A stretch of DNA of 24,942 bases from Verrucomicrobiota bacterium (GCA_023443455.1 JAEZUE010000014.1:1-24942), one strand, 5' to 3'. Positions 1 through 7,328 are shown, numbered from the stretch's first letter. Program-made: numbers and translations. Notes: generated by a model from the sequence alone, not told the origin.

Positions 1-304
1 TGCAGCCGGTGCAGACCGCGGGCACGACCCGGGGCAGCCCTTGTTCGAGCACGAGCGCGCCGGGGACGGGGCAGCGTTCGACGCAGACCGTGCAGCCGGT
101 GCCCTCGTAGGCGAGGCAGTGCCGGCCCGCGATGACGGCGATCATTGAATACGGCGTGGCGGATGCCGGAGTCCTCGCGATGGATTTCGCGGCGGGAGGC
201 GGATCGGGCTGCCGTGCCGCCGCGGCGGCACGCTGCACAGGACGGAAAAGCCGGGCGAACATTTCTCGGCGCGAGAAGCCGCGGGGATCGGAGGGCGGAG
301 GCAC
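1..304 (-). CDS. napF: NapF-like 4Fe-4S ferredoxin, C-terminus cut off by window edge
   Basis: Reading leftward from a GTG at 302-304, the frame gives an Arg-rich start (GFSRREMFARLF, like the SRRxxLRG start of NapF), an Ala/Pro-rich linker, then a ferredoxin domain. Its first cysteine set is C-x7-C-x2-C-x3-CP (HCLAYEGTGCTVCVERCP) and a second set begins with CTGC at the window edge. This resembles the C-terminal cluster pair of NapF; the first NapF clusters seem to be absent because only about 60 residues precede the first Cys. NapF is a cytoplasmic accessory Fe-S protein that acts on NapA maturation. Here it is the last visible gene of the napDAB operon. There is no clear ribosome binding site. 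ATG at 260-262 is an alternative start, and the frame also stays open further upstream. The family call is moderately sure, the exact start is not. Confidence 0.6.
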   Translation of the reverse strand, partial: MPPPSDPRGFSRREMFARLFRPVQRAAAAARQPDPPPAAKSIARTPASATPYSMIAVIAGRHCLAYEGTGCTVCVERCPVPGALVLEQGLPRVVPAVCTGC

Positions 305-406
305 GGTGCGTAAGTTGTGCGGAGTCGGCGAAGTTTTCGATTTCGAACTGGCGGCTTGACGCTGCTGAAGCGGCACGGGTGGTCCGGCGCCGGGAAAAAA
401 TGGCGG

Positions 407-445
407 GGGTCGAGCGAGTCCAGTCGGAGACTGGACCTACGGGGT
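407..445 (-). repeat. 39-bp direct repeat copy 1 with GTAG-headed hairpin
   Basis: Identical over 39 bp to 539-577. The core at 418-440 is a hairpin with arms GTCCAGTC and GACTGGAC and a 3-nt loop. Read on the minus strand it starts GTAGGTCC and is 23 nt long, the same length and head as the other REP-like units of this window. Confidence 0.8.
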
Positions 446-460
446 TAGCGAGCGGGCGGA

Positions 461-483
461 GTAGGACCGGTCTTTGACCGGTC
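461..483 (+). repeat. GTAG-headed REP-like hairpin (GACCGGTC type)
   Basis: GTAG is followed by two copies of the self-complementary octamer GACCGGTC separated by TTT, 23 nt in all. The same unit occurs at 24692-24714 (spacer TGT) and 24794-24816 (spacer TGC), so the stem is constant and the loop varies. It lies in the 290-base gap between the napB-like gene and the ferredoxin gene, where I see no gene. Confidence 0.8.
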
Positions 484-538
484 GCGGCGGGTGGGAGCCG
501 AAGGCGGAGGCGTGTGATCCGCGGTTGGGAGGCGGAGC

Positions 539-577
539 GGGTCGAGCGAGTCCAGTCGGAGACTGGACCTACGGGGT
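539..577 (-). repeat. 39-bp direct repeat copy 2 with GTAG-headed hairpin
   Basis: Perfect copy of 407-445, with the hairpin core at 550-572. It lies about 20 bases beyond the stop codon of the napB-like gene, so it would be transcribed inside the nap operon mRNA and could slow 3' exonucleases or separate expression of the ferredoxin gene (inference). Confidence 0.8.
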
Positions 578-594
578 GAGCGTGCGGCGACGTT

Positions 595-1443
595 TTAACG
601 CGTCGCGGTGGCGGGCACGTTGGTCTTCCAGTCGGCGATGGGGAGCGGGGGCGGCAGGCCGGCGGCGAAATGGCTGTCGAGTGTGGCGTCGGGTGCGTGG
701 CACTGGGTGCAGCTTTGGCGGTTCGGGTGCGAGGTGCGCAGCGCGGCGGTGCCGCCGGGGCCGTGGCAGCTCATGCAGTCCTCGCGCATCCACGTGGTGT
801 GCGGGATCGTGGGCGGGGCGCCGACGTAGGCGCGCGTGCCCTGGCCGGGCTGGGTTTTTCCCGTGAAGGAGTTGCCGTCGGAGAGTGCTTCGGCGCGGGT
901 GCGCCACCAGCTCGCGGGGCCGACGGAGGACACGTGACACTGGATACAGTTGGTGTAGCGCGGGTGGCTGATCTGCGGAACGGAAATGGAGCCGATGACC
1001 GTGGGCTGGCCGTGGCATTGAAGGCAGGCGGCCGAGCTCATCTGGTCGGTGGGGTGCGGCGCGAGCGGCGGGGCGCCGTCGTATTGGCGGCGACTGTTGC
1101 GCGTGGCGCGGAGGCTCGCGAGGTCGGCGGCGGTGAGCACCGCGGGAATGAAACGGGCTTCGGCGGCAGGGCGCGCGAGGGTCGCGAGGGAGACGGTCCA
1201 GTCGCGGTTGGGGCGGAGACGCCCGTCGGCCAACTCGTTGTAGCGCGGCGCCTTGGGGTAGAGCTCGGCGCGAGCTGCGGCAGTGGGCGCAACAGTGCGT
1301 GCGGCGCGGGTGGTGGCGGCGGCGCGGTCGGTCTGGAGCAGGCCCATGAAGAAGCCGCTCAGGCCGGCGGTGAACGCGACGAGGCCGGCCACGACCGCGA
1401 GTTTGCGGCCGGTGGTGCGGGCGGGGGAGGGCGAGGGATTCAT
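595..1443 (-). CDS. napB: NapB-like tetraheme c-type cytochrome, nitrate reductase electron-transfer subunit
   Basis: 282 residues with an N-terminal membrane/signal segment (about residues 14-37) and four CxxCH haem sites: C140-H144, C166-H170, C223-H227 and C245-H249. The segment APPTIPHTTWMREDCMSCHG is typical of NapB, the dihaem small subunit that passes electrons to NapA in the periplasm. Canonical NapB has two haem sites and is about 150 residues, so this protein is double on both counts. Residues 121-170 and 206-249 align with each other (Y-x-GAPPxxPHxT, then CxxCHG, then SHP, then CxQCH), which indicates an internal duplication of the NapB unit. It starts 66 bases after napA. The hydrophobic N-terminus lacks an obvious cleavage site, so it may be membrane anchored. 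It could equally be called a NapB-related multihaem cytochrome. Confidence 0.85.
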   Translation of the reverse strand: MNPSPSPARTTGRKLAVVAGLVAFTAGLSGFFMGLLQTDRAAATTRAARTVAPTAAARAELYPKAPRYNELADGRLRPNRDWTVSLATLARPAAEARFIPAVLTAADLASLRATRNSRRQYDGAPPLAPHPTDQMSSAACLQCHGQPTVIGSISVPQISHPRYTNCIQCHVSSVGPASWWRTRAEALSDGNSFTGKTQPGQGTRAYVGAPPTIPHTTWMREDCMSCHGPGGTAALRTSHPNRQSCTQCHAPDATLDSHFAAGLPPPLPIADWKTNVPATATR

Positions 1444-1466
1444 CGGTGGCGCGGAGCGGCTGCGGA

Positions 1467-1491
1467 ATCGCGTTGGGCGGATCGCTCCTAC
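1467..1491 (-). repeat. Possible decayed REP-like unit between napA and napB
   Basis: The minus strand reads GTAGGAGCGAT, then divergent bases, ending in CGCGAT. Head and tail match the unit at 22623-22645, but the middle no longer pairs well. Length is 25 nt. Probably a remnant; the evidence is weak. Confidence 0.35.
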
Positions 1492-1509
1492 ATCGGAAGC
1501 GGGGTGAAC

Positions 1510-3957
1510 TCAGCCGTGGGGCGGGGCGGGGACGGGCACGAGGGGCTCGCCGGCCTTGCGGGTCACCTTCACGGCGCACTTCTTGTAGTCGGGTTCCTTG
1601 GAAATTGGACACGGATCGCCGAGCGTGACCTCGTTGATGAGCAGGCGCTCGTCGAAGAAGGGCACGAACACGGTGCCGCGCGGCGGGCGGGCGCGGCCGT
1701 TGACCCAGACGGGGAGCTCGATCTTTCCGCGGCGCGACTCGACGACGGCCATGTCGCCGTTGCCCAGGCCGGCGGCGGCGGCGTCCTCGGGGTGCATCTC
1801 GACGTAGGCGTTGGGCATGGCGTTGCGCAACTGGGGCACGCGCATCGTCATGGTTCCGGTATGCCAGTGCTCGAGCACGCGGCCGGTGCAGAGCCAGGTG
1901 GGGAAGTTCGGATCCGGCTCCTCGGCGGCGGGAACGTATTCGCAGAACCAAATCAGGGCTTTGTCGTCCTTGGTGACGGAGTGGTAGAGCTGGATGCCCT
2001 TGCCGGGCTCAACGAAGGGGTCGTCGCCCTCCATGAAACGGAACTTGGTCTCGCGCCAGCCGCCGTCGGGTGTCTGCACGACGGGCCAGCGCAGGCCGCG
2101 CGCTTTCGCGAGCACATCGTAGGGCGCGAGGTTCTTGTGTTTGTAGAAGGTGAAGAGGCGGTACTCGTCGTAGAGGGCGCGGTCGACGTTGATGTCGTCG
2201 TAGTGGGAGTAATCCCACACGGGGACCTCGCGGCCGGCGTCGTCCTTCATCGCGAAGAGGAAGTTGCCGTCGCGGTCCTTCATGCCCTCGAAGCCGAGTT
2301 CGTAGAGGCGGCGGGCGACGGCGATGGTCATCCACGCGTCGGGGCGGGCCTGGCCGGGCGGCTCGACCTGTTTGAACCACTGCTGGGTGCGGCGCTCGGA
2401 GTTGCCGTAGATGCCGTTCTTCTCGACCCAAAGCGCGGCGGGCAGGACGAGATCGGCGAGCTCGGTGGTGGCGGTGGGGTAGACCTCGGAGACGATGAGG
2501 AACTTGTCCTGCAGGCCCTCCTTCGCGCGGAAGAGCTTGTGGAGGTTGGGCAGCGACTGGCCCGGGTTGGTGACCTGGACGATGACGGTGTGGATGTCGC
2601 CGCCCTGCTCGGTGGGTGTACAGAACTTCTCGAAGAGCTGGACGGTGTGGTATCCGGGCTTCGGATCGATGCGGCCGGCGGGCACTTTCCAGATCTCTTC
2701 GGAATCCTTGCGGTGCTCGGGATTGGTGACGACACGGCCGCCGGGCAGGAAATTGCACATCGTGCCGACTTCGCGGGCGGTGCCGCAGGCGGAGGGTTGG
2801 CCGGTGAGCGAGGTGGGCGCGTCGCCGGGCCGGCCGAAGTGGCCGCTGAGGAGGTGGACGGAGTGGACGAGGCGGTTGATGGCGGTGCCGCGGTTGTGCT
2901 GGTTCATGCCCATGCACCAGAGGCTGGTGATGCGCAGGTCGCGGCGGCCGAAGAGGTCGGCGAGCATCCGGAGCTTCGCGGCGGGCACGCCGGAGAGCTG
3001 CTCGACGTATTCGGGCGTATAGGTCGCGAGGGAATCGCGGTACTGCTCGAAGGAGATCGCCTTGCCGTAGAGGTCGAGGGGGGTGTTGTCGCCGCGGAAG
3101 TTGCAGTGCTTCGCCACGAACTCGCGGTCCAAGGTGCCGTTGGCGAGCAGGAGGTGGGCGATGCCGTTGGCGATGGCGAGGTCGCTGTTGGGTCGGAACT
3201 CGAGGTACTCGTCGGCGTGCTCGGTGGTGCGCGTGCGGCGCGTGCCCAGGTCGATGAGCAGCACCTTCTCGCCGCGGGTGCGGCGGTCGATGATGCGCGA
3301 GAAGAGCACGGGGTGCATCTCGGCGGGGTTGTTGCCCCAGAGGATGACGACGTCGGCCCGGTCGAGGTCGTCGTAGCAGCCGGCGGGCTCGTCGACGCCG
3401 TACACGGAGAGGTACCCGGTAACTGCGGACGCCATGCAGAGCCGGGCGTTGGGCTCGATCTGGTTGCAGGCGAGTCCGCCCTTCATGAACTTCTGCGCCG
3501 CGTAGCCCTCGGGGATTGTCCACTGGCCGCTGCCGTAGAAGGCGAAGCCTCTCGGGTCCTTCAGGACGCGCTGCGCGATGGTATCGATCGCTTCCTCCCA
3601 GGTGATCGGTTCGAGCACGCCGTTGCGGCGGAGCATCGGGGTCGTGAGGCGGTCCTTGCCGTAGAGAATGCCACCCACGTGGTAGCCCTTCACGCACAGC
3701 AGGCCCTTGTTCACCTCGGCGAGCTGCTCGCCCTGGATGGCGACGACGCGACCTTCCTTCACGCCGACGCGCACGTGGCAACCGGTGCCGCAGAACCGGC
3801 ACGGGGCCTTGTCCCAGCGGATGCCGTCGGGCGTGGTAGTGACGGCGGGGCGATTCGGGTCGGGCAGGGCGGAGCTGGCGTCGAGGCGCTGGGCGACGAC
3901 CGCCGCGGCGGCTGCCATGGCGGTGGTGCGAAGGAATTCGCGGCGTTCCATGTTCAT
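1510..3957 (-). CDS. napA: Periplasmic nitrate reductase catalytic subunit NapA
   Basis: 815 residues, close to the usual NapA length of about 830. It reduces nitrate to nitrite in the periplasm with Mo-bis-MGD and one [4Fe-4S] cluster. The N-terminus has a Tat signal (ERREFLRTT, then an Ala-rich segment to about residue 23). Cluster ligands are C53, C56, C60 and C88, followed by the conserved K90 expected between cluster and cofactor. The Mo ligand is C174 in the motif PNARLCMASAVTGY, which with DEPAGCYDD downstream is characteristic of NapA rather than of formate dehydrogenase. The C-terminal MGD-binding domain contains LCTGRVLEHWHTGTMT. It lies 33 bases after napD and before the napB-like gene, in one operon. 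There is no obvious ribosome binding site; the Tat motif two codons after the start supports the chosen start. Confidence 0.96.
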   Translation of the reverse strand: MNMERREFLRTTAMAAAAAVVAQRLDASSALPDPNRPAVTTTPDGIRWDKAPCRFCGTGCHVRVGVKEGRVVAIQGEQLAEVNKGLLCVKGYHVGGILYGKDRLTTPMLRRNGVLEPITWEEAIDTIAQRVLKDPRGFAFYGSGQWTIPEGYAAQKFMKGGLACNQIEPNARLCMASAVTGYLSVYGVDEPAGCYDDLDRADVVILWGNNPAEMHPVLFSRIIDRRTRGEKVLLIDLGTRRTRTTEHADEYLEFRPNSDLAIANGIAHLLLANGTLDREFVAKHCNFRGDNTPLDLYGKAISFEQYRDSLATYTPEYVEQLSGVPAAKLRMLADLFGRRDLRITSLWCMGMNQHNRGTAINRLVHSVHLLSGHFGRPGDAPTSLTGQPSACGTAREVGTMCNFLPGGRVVTNPEHRKDSEEIWKVPAGRIDPKPGYHTVQLFEKFCTPTEQGGDIHTVIVQVTNPGQSLPNLHKLFRAKEGLQDKFLIVSEVYPTATTELADLVLPAALWVEKNGIYGNSERRTQQWFKQVEPPGQARPDAWMTIAVARRLYELGFEGMKDRDGNFLFAMKDDAGREVPVWDYSHYDDINVDRALYDEYRLFTFYKHKNLAPYDVLAKARGLRWPVVQTPDGGWRETKFRFMEGDDPFVEPGKGIQLYHSVTKDDKALIWFCEYVPAAEEPDPNFPTWLCTGRVLEHWHTGTMTMRVPQLRNAMPNAYVEMHPEDAAAAGLGNGDMAVVESRRGKIELPVWVNGRARPPRGTVFVPFFDERLLINEVTLGDPCPISKEPDYKKCAVKVTRKAGEPLVPVPAPPHG

Positions 3958-3990
3958 CGGTGGAGGGATGAGGGAAAGGGAGGGAGGGGC

Positions 3991-4251
3991 TCAGGCAACG
4001 GGGGCGGGCACGACCTCGACGAAGGCGACGTCGACAAACGTCACCCCCGGCAACGACTCGACCCAGCGGTGAAACTCCATCGGTGCCGGAATCTCGGCGA
4101 CGAGGGGAAGAAGCGCGCCGGAGATGGCGCCGAGCTCGACGGCAGGATGGGCGCGCAAGGCGGCGAGGGCGGCCAGGCGCAGTGGTGGATCCTTCGCGAG
4201 GTGGACCACGAGACTGACGACGGAAGGCGACGGGGCGGGCGCGGTCATCAT
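3991..4251 (-). CDS. napD: NapD-like Tat-proofreading chaperone for NapA
   Basis: 86 residues, the usual NapD size. The pattern VVSLVVHLAKD, then LAALRAHPAVELGAI, then a C-terminal strand around LPGVTFVDVAFVEV, fits the NapD ferredoxin-like fold. NapD binds the Tat signal of NapA in the cytoplasm and holds it back until cofactor loading is complete. It is the first gene of the operon, 33 bases before napA, as in many nap operons. Two ATG codons lie in tandem (4249-4251 and 4246-4248), so the start is uncertain by one residue. Sequence conservation in this family is low, so part of the call rests on size and position next to napA. Confidence 0.85.
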   Translation of the reverse strand: MMTAPAPSPSVVSLVVHLAKDPPLRLAALAALRAHPAVELGAISGALLPLVAEIPAPMEFHRWVESLPGVTFVDVAFVEVVPAPVA

Positions 4252-4281
4252 GGCGGGAAGATGCCCAGCCCGGGCGCCGGC

Positions 4282-4309
4282 TCAAGAATAAAAGACAGTT
4301 TACTCTTGA
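4282..4309. promoter_or_regulatory. Perfect dyad TCAAGA-N16-TCTTGA in the divergent promoter region
   Basis: The 92 bases between napD and the cytochrome gene are AT-rich only at about 4282-4315, where a perfect 6-bp inverted repeat (TCAAGA and TCTTGA) encloses TAAA and TTTA half-sites. It is centred where a regulator could control both operons. It is not a canonical FNR/DNR box (TTGAT-N4-ATCAA) and I could not match it to a known operator. The protein encoded at 7511 is one candidate binder (inference). Confidence 0.5.
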
Positions 4310-4328
4310 AATAACGTACGGCCTCGCC

Positions 4329-4336
4329 GAGGGTGG
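4329..4336 (+). promoter_or_regulatory. Ribosome binding site that supports a TTG start
   Basis: GAGGGTGG ends 7 nt before the TTG at 4344. It is among the few good Shine-Dalgarno sequences in the window and is the main reason for taking TTG as the start of the cytochrome gene. Confidence 0.65.
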
Positions 4337-4343
4337 CGCCCGC

Positions 4344-5015
4344 TTGAAGGCCCCGCTCTACCTCTCCTTCGCCGCGATCGTCGCCCTGGGTATGGGCGGC
4401 GCATGGGCGGCGCATGCCGCCGGGACTGCGCCGGCGTCCGCTCCTGCCGAAACCGCCGCCTCGCCCGCGGTGCCCGGCGCCGTGCTCACGAGGCACGCCG
4501 TGCGCATCCGCTCCGGTCCCGCGACGCCGAAGGTGCTCACCGACGCGCTCAACCACGGCGGCGCGCCCGTGCCGGTGGCGTGCTCGACCTGCCACACCAC
4601 GCGCCCGCCGAACCTCGCGCTGCGCGCCGGCGAGGATCTCAAAGAGTTCCACCAGGGGCTCGCGTATGCGCACGGCGGCCAGAGCTGCCTCTCGTGCCAC
4701 AATTCCGACAACTACGACACGCTGCGCCGCGCCGACGGCACGCCGGTCGAATACCCGCGCACGATCGAGCTGTGCGCGCAGTGCCACGGGCCGCAGTATC
4801 GGGATTTTCAGGCTGGCGCGCATGGCGGCATGACCGGCCATTGGGACCTGAGCCGCGGCCCACGGGAGCGCAACACCTGCACGGATTGCCACGACCCGCA
4901 CGCGCCGGCCTACCCGACGTTGCGGCCGGTGTTTGCGCCGGTGGACGGCGCCGCACAACAACAGGCCGCCCGCGCCGCGGCGCATCCGGTGCACGAGGAG
5001 GTTTCCCATGAGTGA
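4344..5015 (+). CDS. Secreted tetraheme c-type cytochrome of the quinol-oxidising module
   Basis: 223 residues from a TTG start, with a signal peptide (MKAPLYLSFAAIVALG to about residue 26) and four CxxCH sites: C80-H84, C115-H119, C144-H148 and C179-H183. Several other His residues (H71, H103, H110, H160, H166, H186) could be distal ligands, which suggests bis-His haems. It should be periplasmic. The gene overlaps the Fe-S protein gene by 8 bases and heads an operon with an NrfD-type protein. This layout resembles the cytochrome/Fe-S/NrfD parts of DsrJOP-like or Nrf-like complexes. The likely role is to take electrons from the Fe-S subunit and pass them to the NapB-like cytochrome (inference from position). 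It is too short and too haem-poor for the NrfA nitrite reductase catalytic subunit. Confidence 0.85.
   Translation: MKAPLYLSFAAIVALGMGGAWAAHAAGTAPASAPAETAASPAVPGAVLTRHAVRIRSGPATPKVLTDALNHGGAPVPVACSTCHTTRPPNLALRAGEDLKEFHQGLAYAHGGQSCLSCHNSDNYDTLRRADGTPVEYPRTIELCAQCHGPQYRDFQAGAHGGMTGHWDLSRGPRERNTCTDCHDPHAPAYPTLRPVFAPVDGAAQQQAARAAAHPVHEEVSHE
4995..5001 (+). promoter_or_regulatory. Strong ribosome binding site for the Fe-S protein gene
   Basis: GAGGAGG ends 6 nt before ATG 5008, inside the end of the cytochrome gene. It fixes this start against an in-frame upstream ATG at 4933, which would give an Arg-rich extension before the Tat signal. Confidence 0.8.
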
Positions 5016-5961
5016 CCCCGCAACCGAATCCCAACCGGACGCCTCGCCGCCGGCGCCCGAGGGCGGCATGACCCGCCGCACCGCGCTCAAGGCCGTGGGT
5101 GCCACGCTCGGCGCCGCGGCCTTCGCCAAGGCGATCGCGCCGATCACGCAGTGGGCGGCCGACCAGTCGGTCGACGAGTTTCTCCAACGCCACTACCGCG
5201 AACTCGGCCCCGACGACATGGCGAAGGTCCTCGCGCGCCTCGAGCAGGATGCCCGCGAGGAGCACGGCGTGGAGGTGCACATCACCGACCCGAAGCCGAC
5301 GCCGGGTGTGAAGTTTGGCTACGCGCTCAATCTCTCGATCTGCGTGGGTTGCCGGCGTTGCGCCGAGGCGTGCCACCAGGAGAACAACCACGACCGCCCC
5401 TCCGGCAACTCGTATATCCGCGTGCTGGAGATGCAGAAGGGCTCGCTCGACCTCGAGAAGGGCAACGTCACGTACACGCACCCGGTGGCCGACCCGGAGA
5501 AATTCTACATGCCGGTCCAGTGCCAGCAGTGCGACAACCCGCCCTGCGTGCACGTGTGCCCGGTCGAGGCCACGTGGAAGGAGAAGGACGGCATCGTGGT
5601 CGTGGACTACAACTGGTGCATCGGCTGCCGCTACTGCGAGGCCGCCTGCCCGTATCACGCCCGCCGTTTCAACTGGACCAAACCCGAGGTGCCCGCCGCC
5701 GAGATCAACCCGCAGCAAGGCTACCTCTCCAACCGCCTGCGGCCGCAGGGCGTGATGGAGAAATGCACGTTCTGCCTGCACCGCACCCGCGAGGGCCGGC
5801 TGCCGGCGTGCCTCGAGGCCTGCCCGACGGGCGCGCGCGTGTTCGGCAACCTCCTCGATCCCGACTCCGAGATCCGCTGGGTCCTCGCGAACAAGCGCGT
5901 CTTCGTCCTCAAGGAGGAGCTGGGGACGCGTCCGAGTTTCTACTACTTCTTCGACAAGTAA
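5008..5961 (+). CDS. Tat-exported protein with four [4Fe-4S] clusters, DsrO/NrfC/HybA type
   Basis: 317 residues. A Tat signal (TRRTALKAVGATLGAAAF, about residues 22-39) follows a 20-residue hydrophilic lead. A linker to residue 100 precedes sixteen ligand cysteines: 112/115/118/122, 172/175/180/184, 204/207/210/214 and 253/256/268/272. These form the four-cluster pattern of DmsB, TtrB, NrfC and DsrO. The motifs FGYALNLSICVGCRRC and CQQCDNPPCVHVCPVEATW are typical of the periplasmic electron-transfer subunit beside NrfD-type anchors. It would relay electrons from the membrane protein encoded 12 bases downstream to the tetraheme cytochrome encoded upstream. No molybdoenzyme catalytic subunit is encoded in this operon, so NapA on the opposite strand is the likely final acceptor (inference). 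Confidence 0.9.
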   Translation: MSDPATESQPDASPPAPEGGMTRRTALKAVGATLGAAAFAKAIAPITQWAADQSVDEFLQRHYRELGPDDMAKVLARLEQDAREEHGVEVHITDPKPTPGVKFGYALNLSICVGCRRCAEACHQENNHDRPSGNSYIRVLEMQKGSLDLEKGNVTYTHPVADPEKFYMPVQCQQCDNPPCVHVCPVEATWKEKDGIVVVDYNWCIGCRYCEAACPYHARRFNWTKPEVPAAEINPQQGYLSNRLRPQGVMEKCTFCLHRTREGRLPACLEACPTGARVFGNLLDPDSEIRWVLANKRVFVLKEELGTRPSFYYFFDK

Positions 5962-5973
5962 CCGCGCCTGCCG

Positions 5974-7278
5974 ATGCCCGCCTCCGCCACCACCCCGCGC
6001 CTGCGCTTCACGCCCGATCCGGAACGCAGCCACTTCGTCAACTACGGGCGTTTTCTCTGGCGCGCCGTGCTCGCCGCCACCGACGGCTCCGGGTGGTTCT
6101 ACGCTTGGATGACGCTGCTCACCGCCGTGGGCCTGGTCGGTCTCCATGCCTGGGGTACGCAGATCCACGAAGGCATGGTCGTGACCGCGATGAACGACCA
6201 TGTGTCGTGGGGCCTCTACATCGCGAACTTCACCTTCCTGGTCGGCCTCGCCGCGGGCGGTGTGATGATGGTGATCCCCGCCTATCTCTACCACGACGAG
6301 GAGATGCACGACGTCACCCTCGTGGGCGAACTGCTCGCGATCGCGGCGATCTTCATGTGTATCGGGTTCGTGGTGGTAGATCTTGGTCGGCCCGACCGTG
6401 TCTGGCACATGCTGCCGTTCATCGGCCGCTTCAACTGGCCGATCTCGATGCTCACGTGGGATGTGATCGTGCTCAACGGCTACCTCGCGATCAACCTGCA
6501 CATCTGCGGCTACCTGCTCTACATGCGCTTCCTCGGGCGGAAGCCCAACCCGCGCTGGTACGTGCCGTTCGTCTTCCTCTCGATCGTGTGGGCGATCTCG
6601 ATCCACACGGTGACGGCGTTCCTGTACTGCGGTCTCGGCGGCCGACCGTTCTGGAACACCGCGTTGCTCGCACCGCGTTTCCTCGCCTCGGCGTTCGTGG
6701 CCGGACCGGCGTTCATCGTCGTCACGCTGCTGTTGCTGCGACGCCTCGCCGGCGTGCGGTTGAGCGACCGTCCCATCGAGATCCTCACCAACATCATGCG
6801 GGTGACCGTGCTGATCAATCTGCTCATGCTCGCCTCCGAGGTGTTCACGGAGTTCTACAGCGGCACGAGCCACACCGCGGCGGCGCGCTACCTCTATTTC
6901 GGGCTGCATGGCGCGCACGCGCTCGTGCCATGGATTTGGACGTCGGTCGCCTGCGGCGTGCTCGGCGCGATCCTCTTGTTGCGGCCCGGCGTCGTCGGAC
7001 ACAAGCGCCAGCTCGTGCTCTCCTGCGTGCTCGTGTTCACTGCGGTGTGGATCGAGAAGGGCATGGGCCTGATCGTGCCCGGTTTCATCCCGTCGACTCT
7101 GCACGAACTCGTCGAATACAGCCCCAGTCTCGTCGAGTGGCAGATCATGGCGGGTCTCTGGGCCGGCGGCCTGCTCGTCTACACGGTGGCGCTGAAGATC
7201 GCGCTCCCGGCGCTGACCACGCCGCACGCGGGCAAGCATTCGGAGCACGGGAATTTCCCACAGAAGGAAACGAAGTGA
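5974..7278 (+). CDS. nrfD: NrfD/DsrP-family membrane quinol dehydrogenase subunit
   Basis: 434 residues with about ten hydrophobic segments. The motifs NDHVSWGLYIANFTFLVGLA, VDLGRPDRVWHMLPFIGRF and NWPISMLTWD are diagnostic of the long DsrP/HmcC-like branch of the NrfD family. These proteins oxidise menaquinol on the periplasmic side and pass electrons to an exported Fe-S subunit. It is the third gene of the operon, 12 bases after the Fe-S protein. Nothing equivalent to NapC or NapH is seen nearby, so this subunit is the best candidate for the quinol end of the nitrate reductase chain (inference). The symbol follows family naming and does not imply a nitrite reductase. No ribosome binding site is obvious, and translational coupling is likely. 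Confidence 0.9.
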   Translation: MPASATTPRLRFTPDPERSHFVNYGRFLWRAVLAATDGSGWFYAWMTLLTAVGLVGLHAWGTQIHEGMVVTAMNDHVSWGLYIANFTFLVGLAAGGVMMVIPAYLYHDEEMHDVTLVGELLAIAAIFMCIGFVVVDLGRPDRVWHMLPFIGRFNWPISMLTWDVIVLNGYLAINLHICGYLLYMRFLGRKPNPRWYVPFVFLSIVWAISIHTVTAFLYCGLGGRPFWNTALLAPRFLASAFVAGPAFIVVTLLLLRRLAGVRLSDRPIEILTNIMRVTVLINLLMLASEVFTEFYSGTSHTAAARYLYFGLHGAHALVPWIWTSVACGVLGAILLLRPGVVGHKRQLVLSCVLVFTAVWIEKGMGLIVPGFIPSTLHELVEYSPSLVEWQIMAGLWAGGLLVYTVALKIALPALTTPHAGKHSEHGNFPQKETK

Positions 7279-7328
7279 ACGGCGCGGCGACAGGGCATCG
7301 AATCGGACGCGATGACTGCGGTCTGGAG

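Noticed and set aside
407..577. CRISPR array
   Set aside because: Only two identical copies with an unequal, repeat-bearing spacer and no cas genes; the units are hairpins of REP type.
670..4314. Very long open frame on the plus strand across the nap genes (1214 codons)
   Set aside because: It is antisense to napA and the napB-like gene, has a Gly/Val/Ala/Glu-repetitive composition typical of the complement of GC-rich genes and shows no known motif.
4252..4343. FNR/DNR box or sigma-54 promoter between the divergent respiratory operons
   Set aside because: No TTGAT-N4-ATCAA was found; TGGCGC near 4334 has no correctly spaced GC element.
4639..7248. Long minus-strand open frame (869 codons) over the Fe-S protein and NrfD genes
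   Set aside because: His/Arg/Glu-rich, without motifs; the opposite strand carries clear Fe-S and membrane protein signatures.
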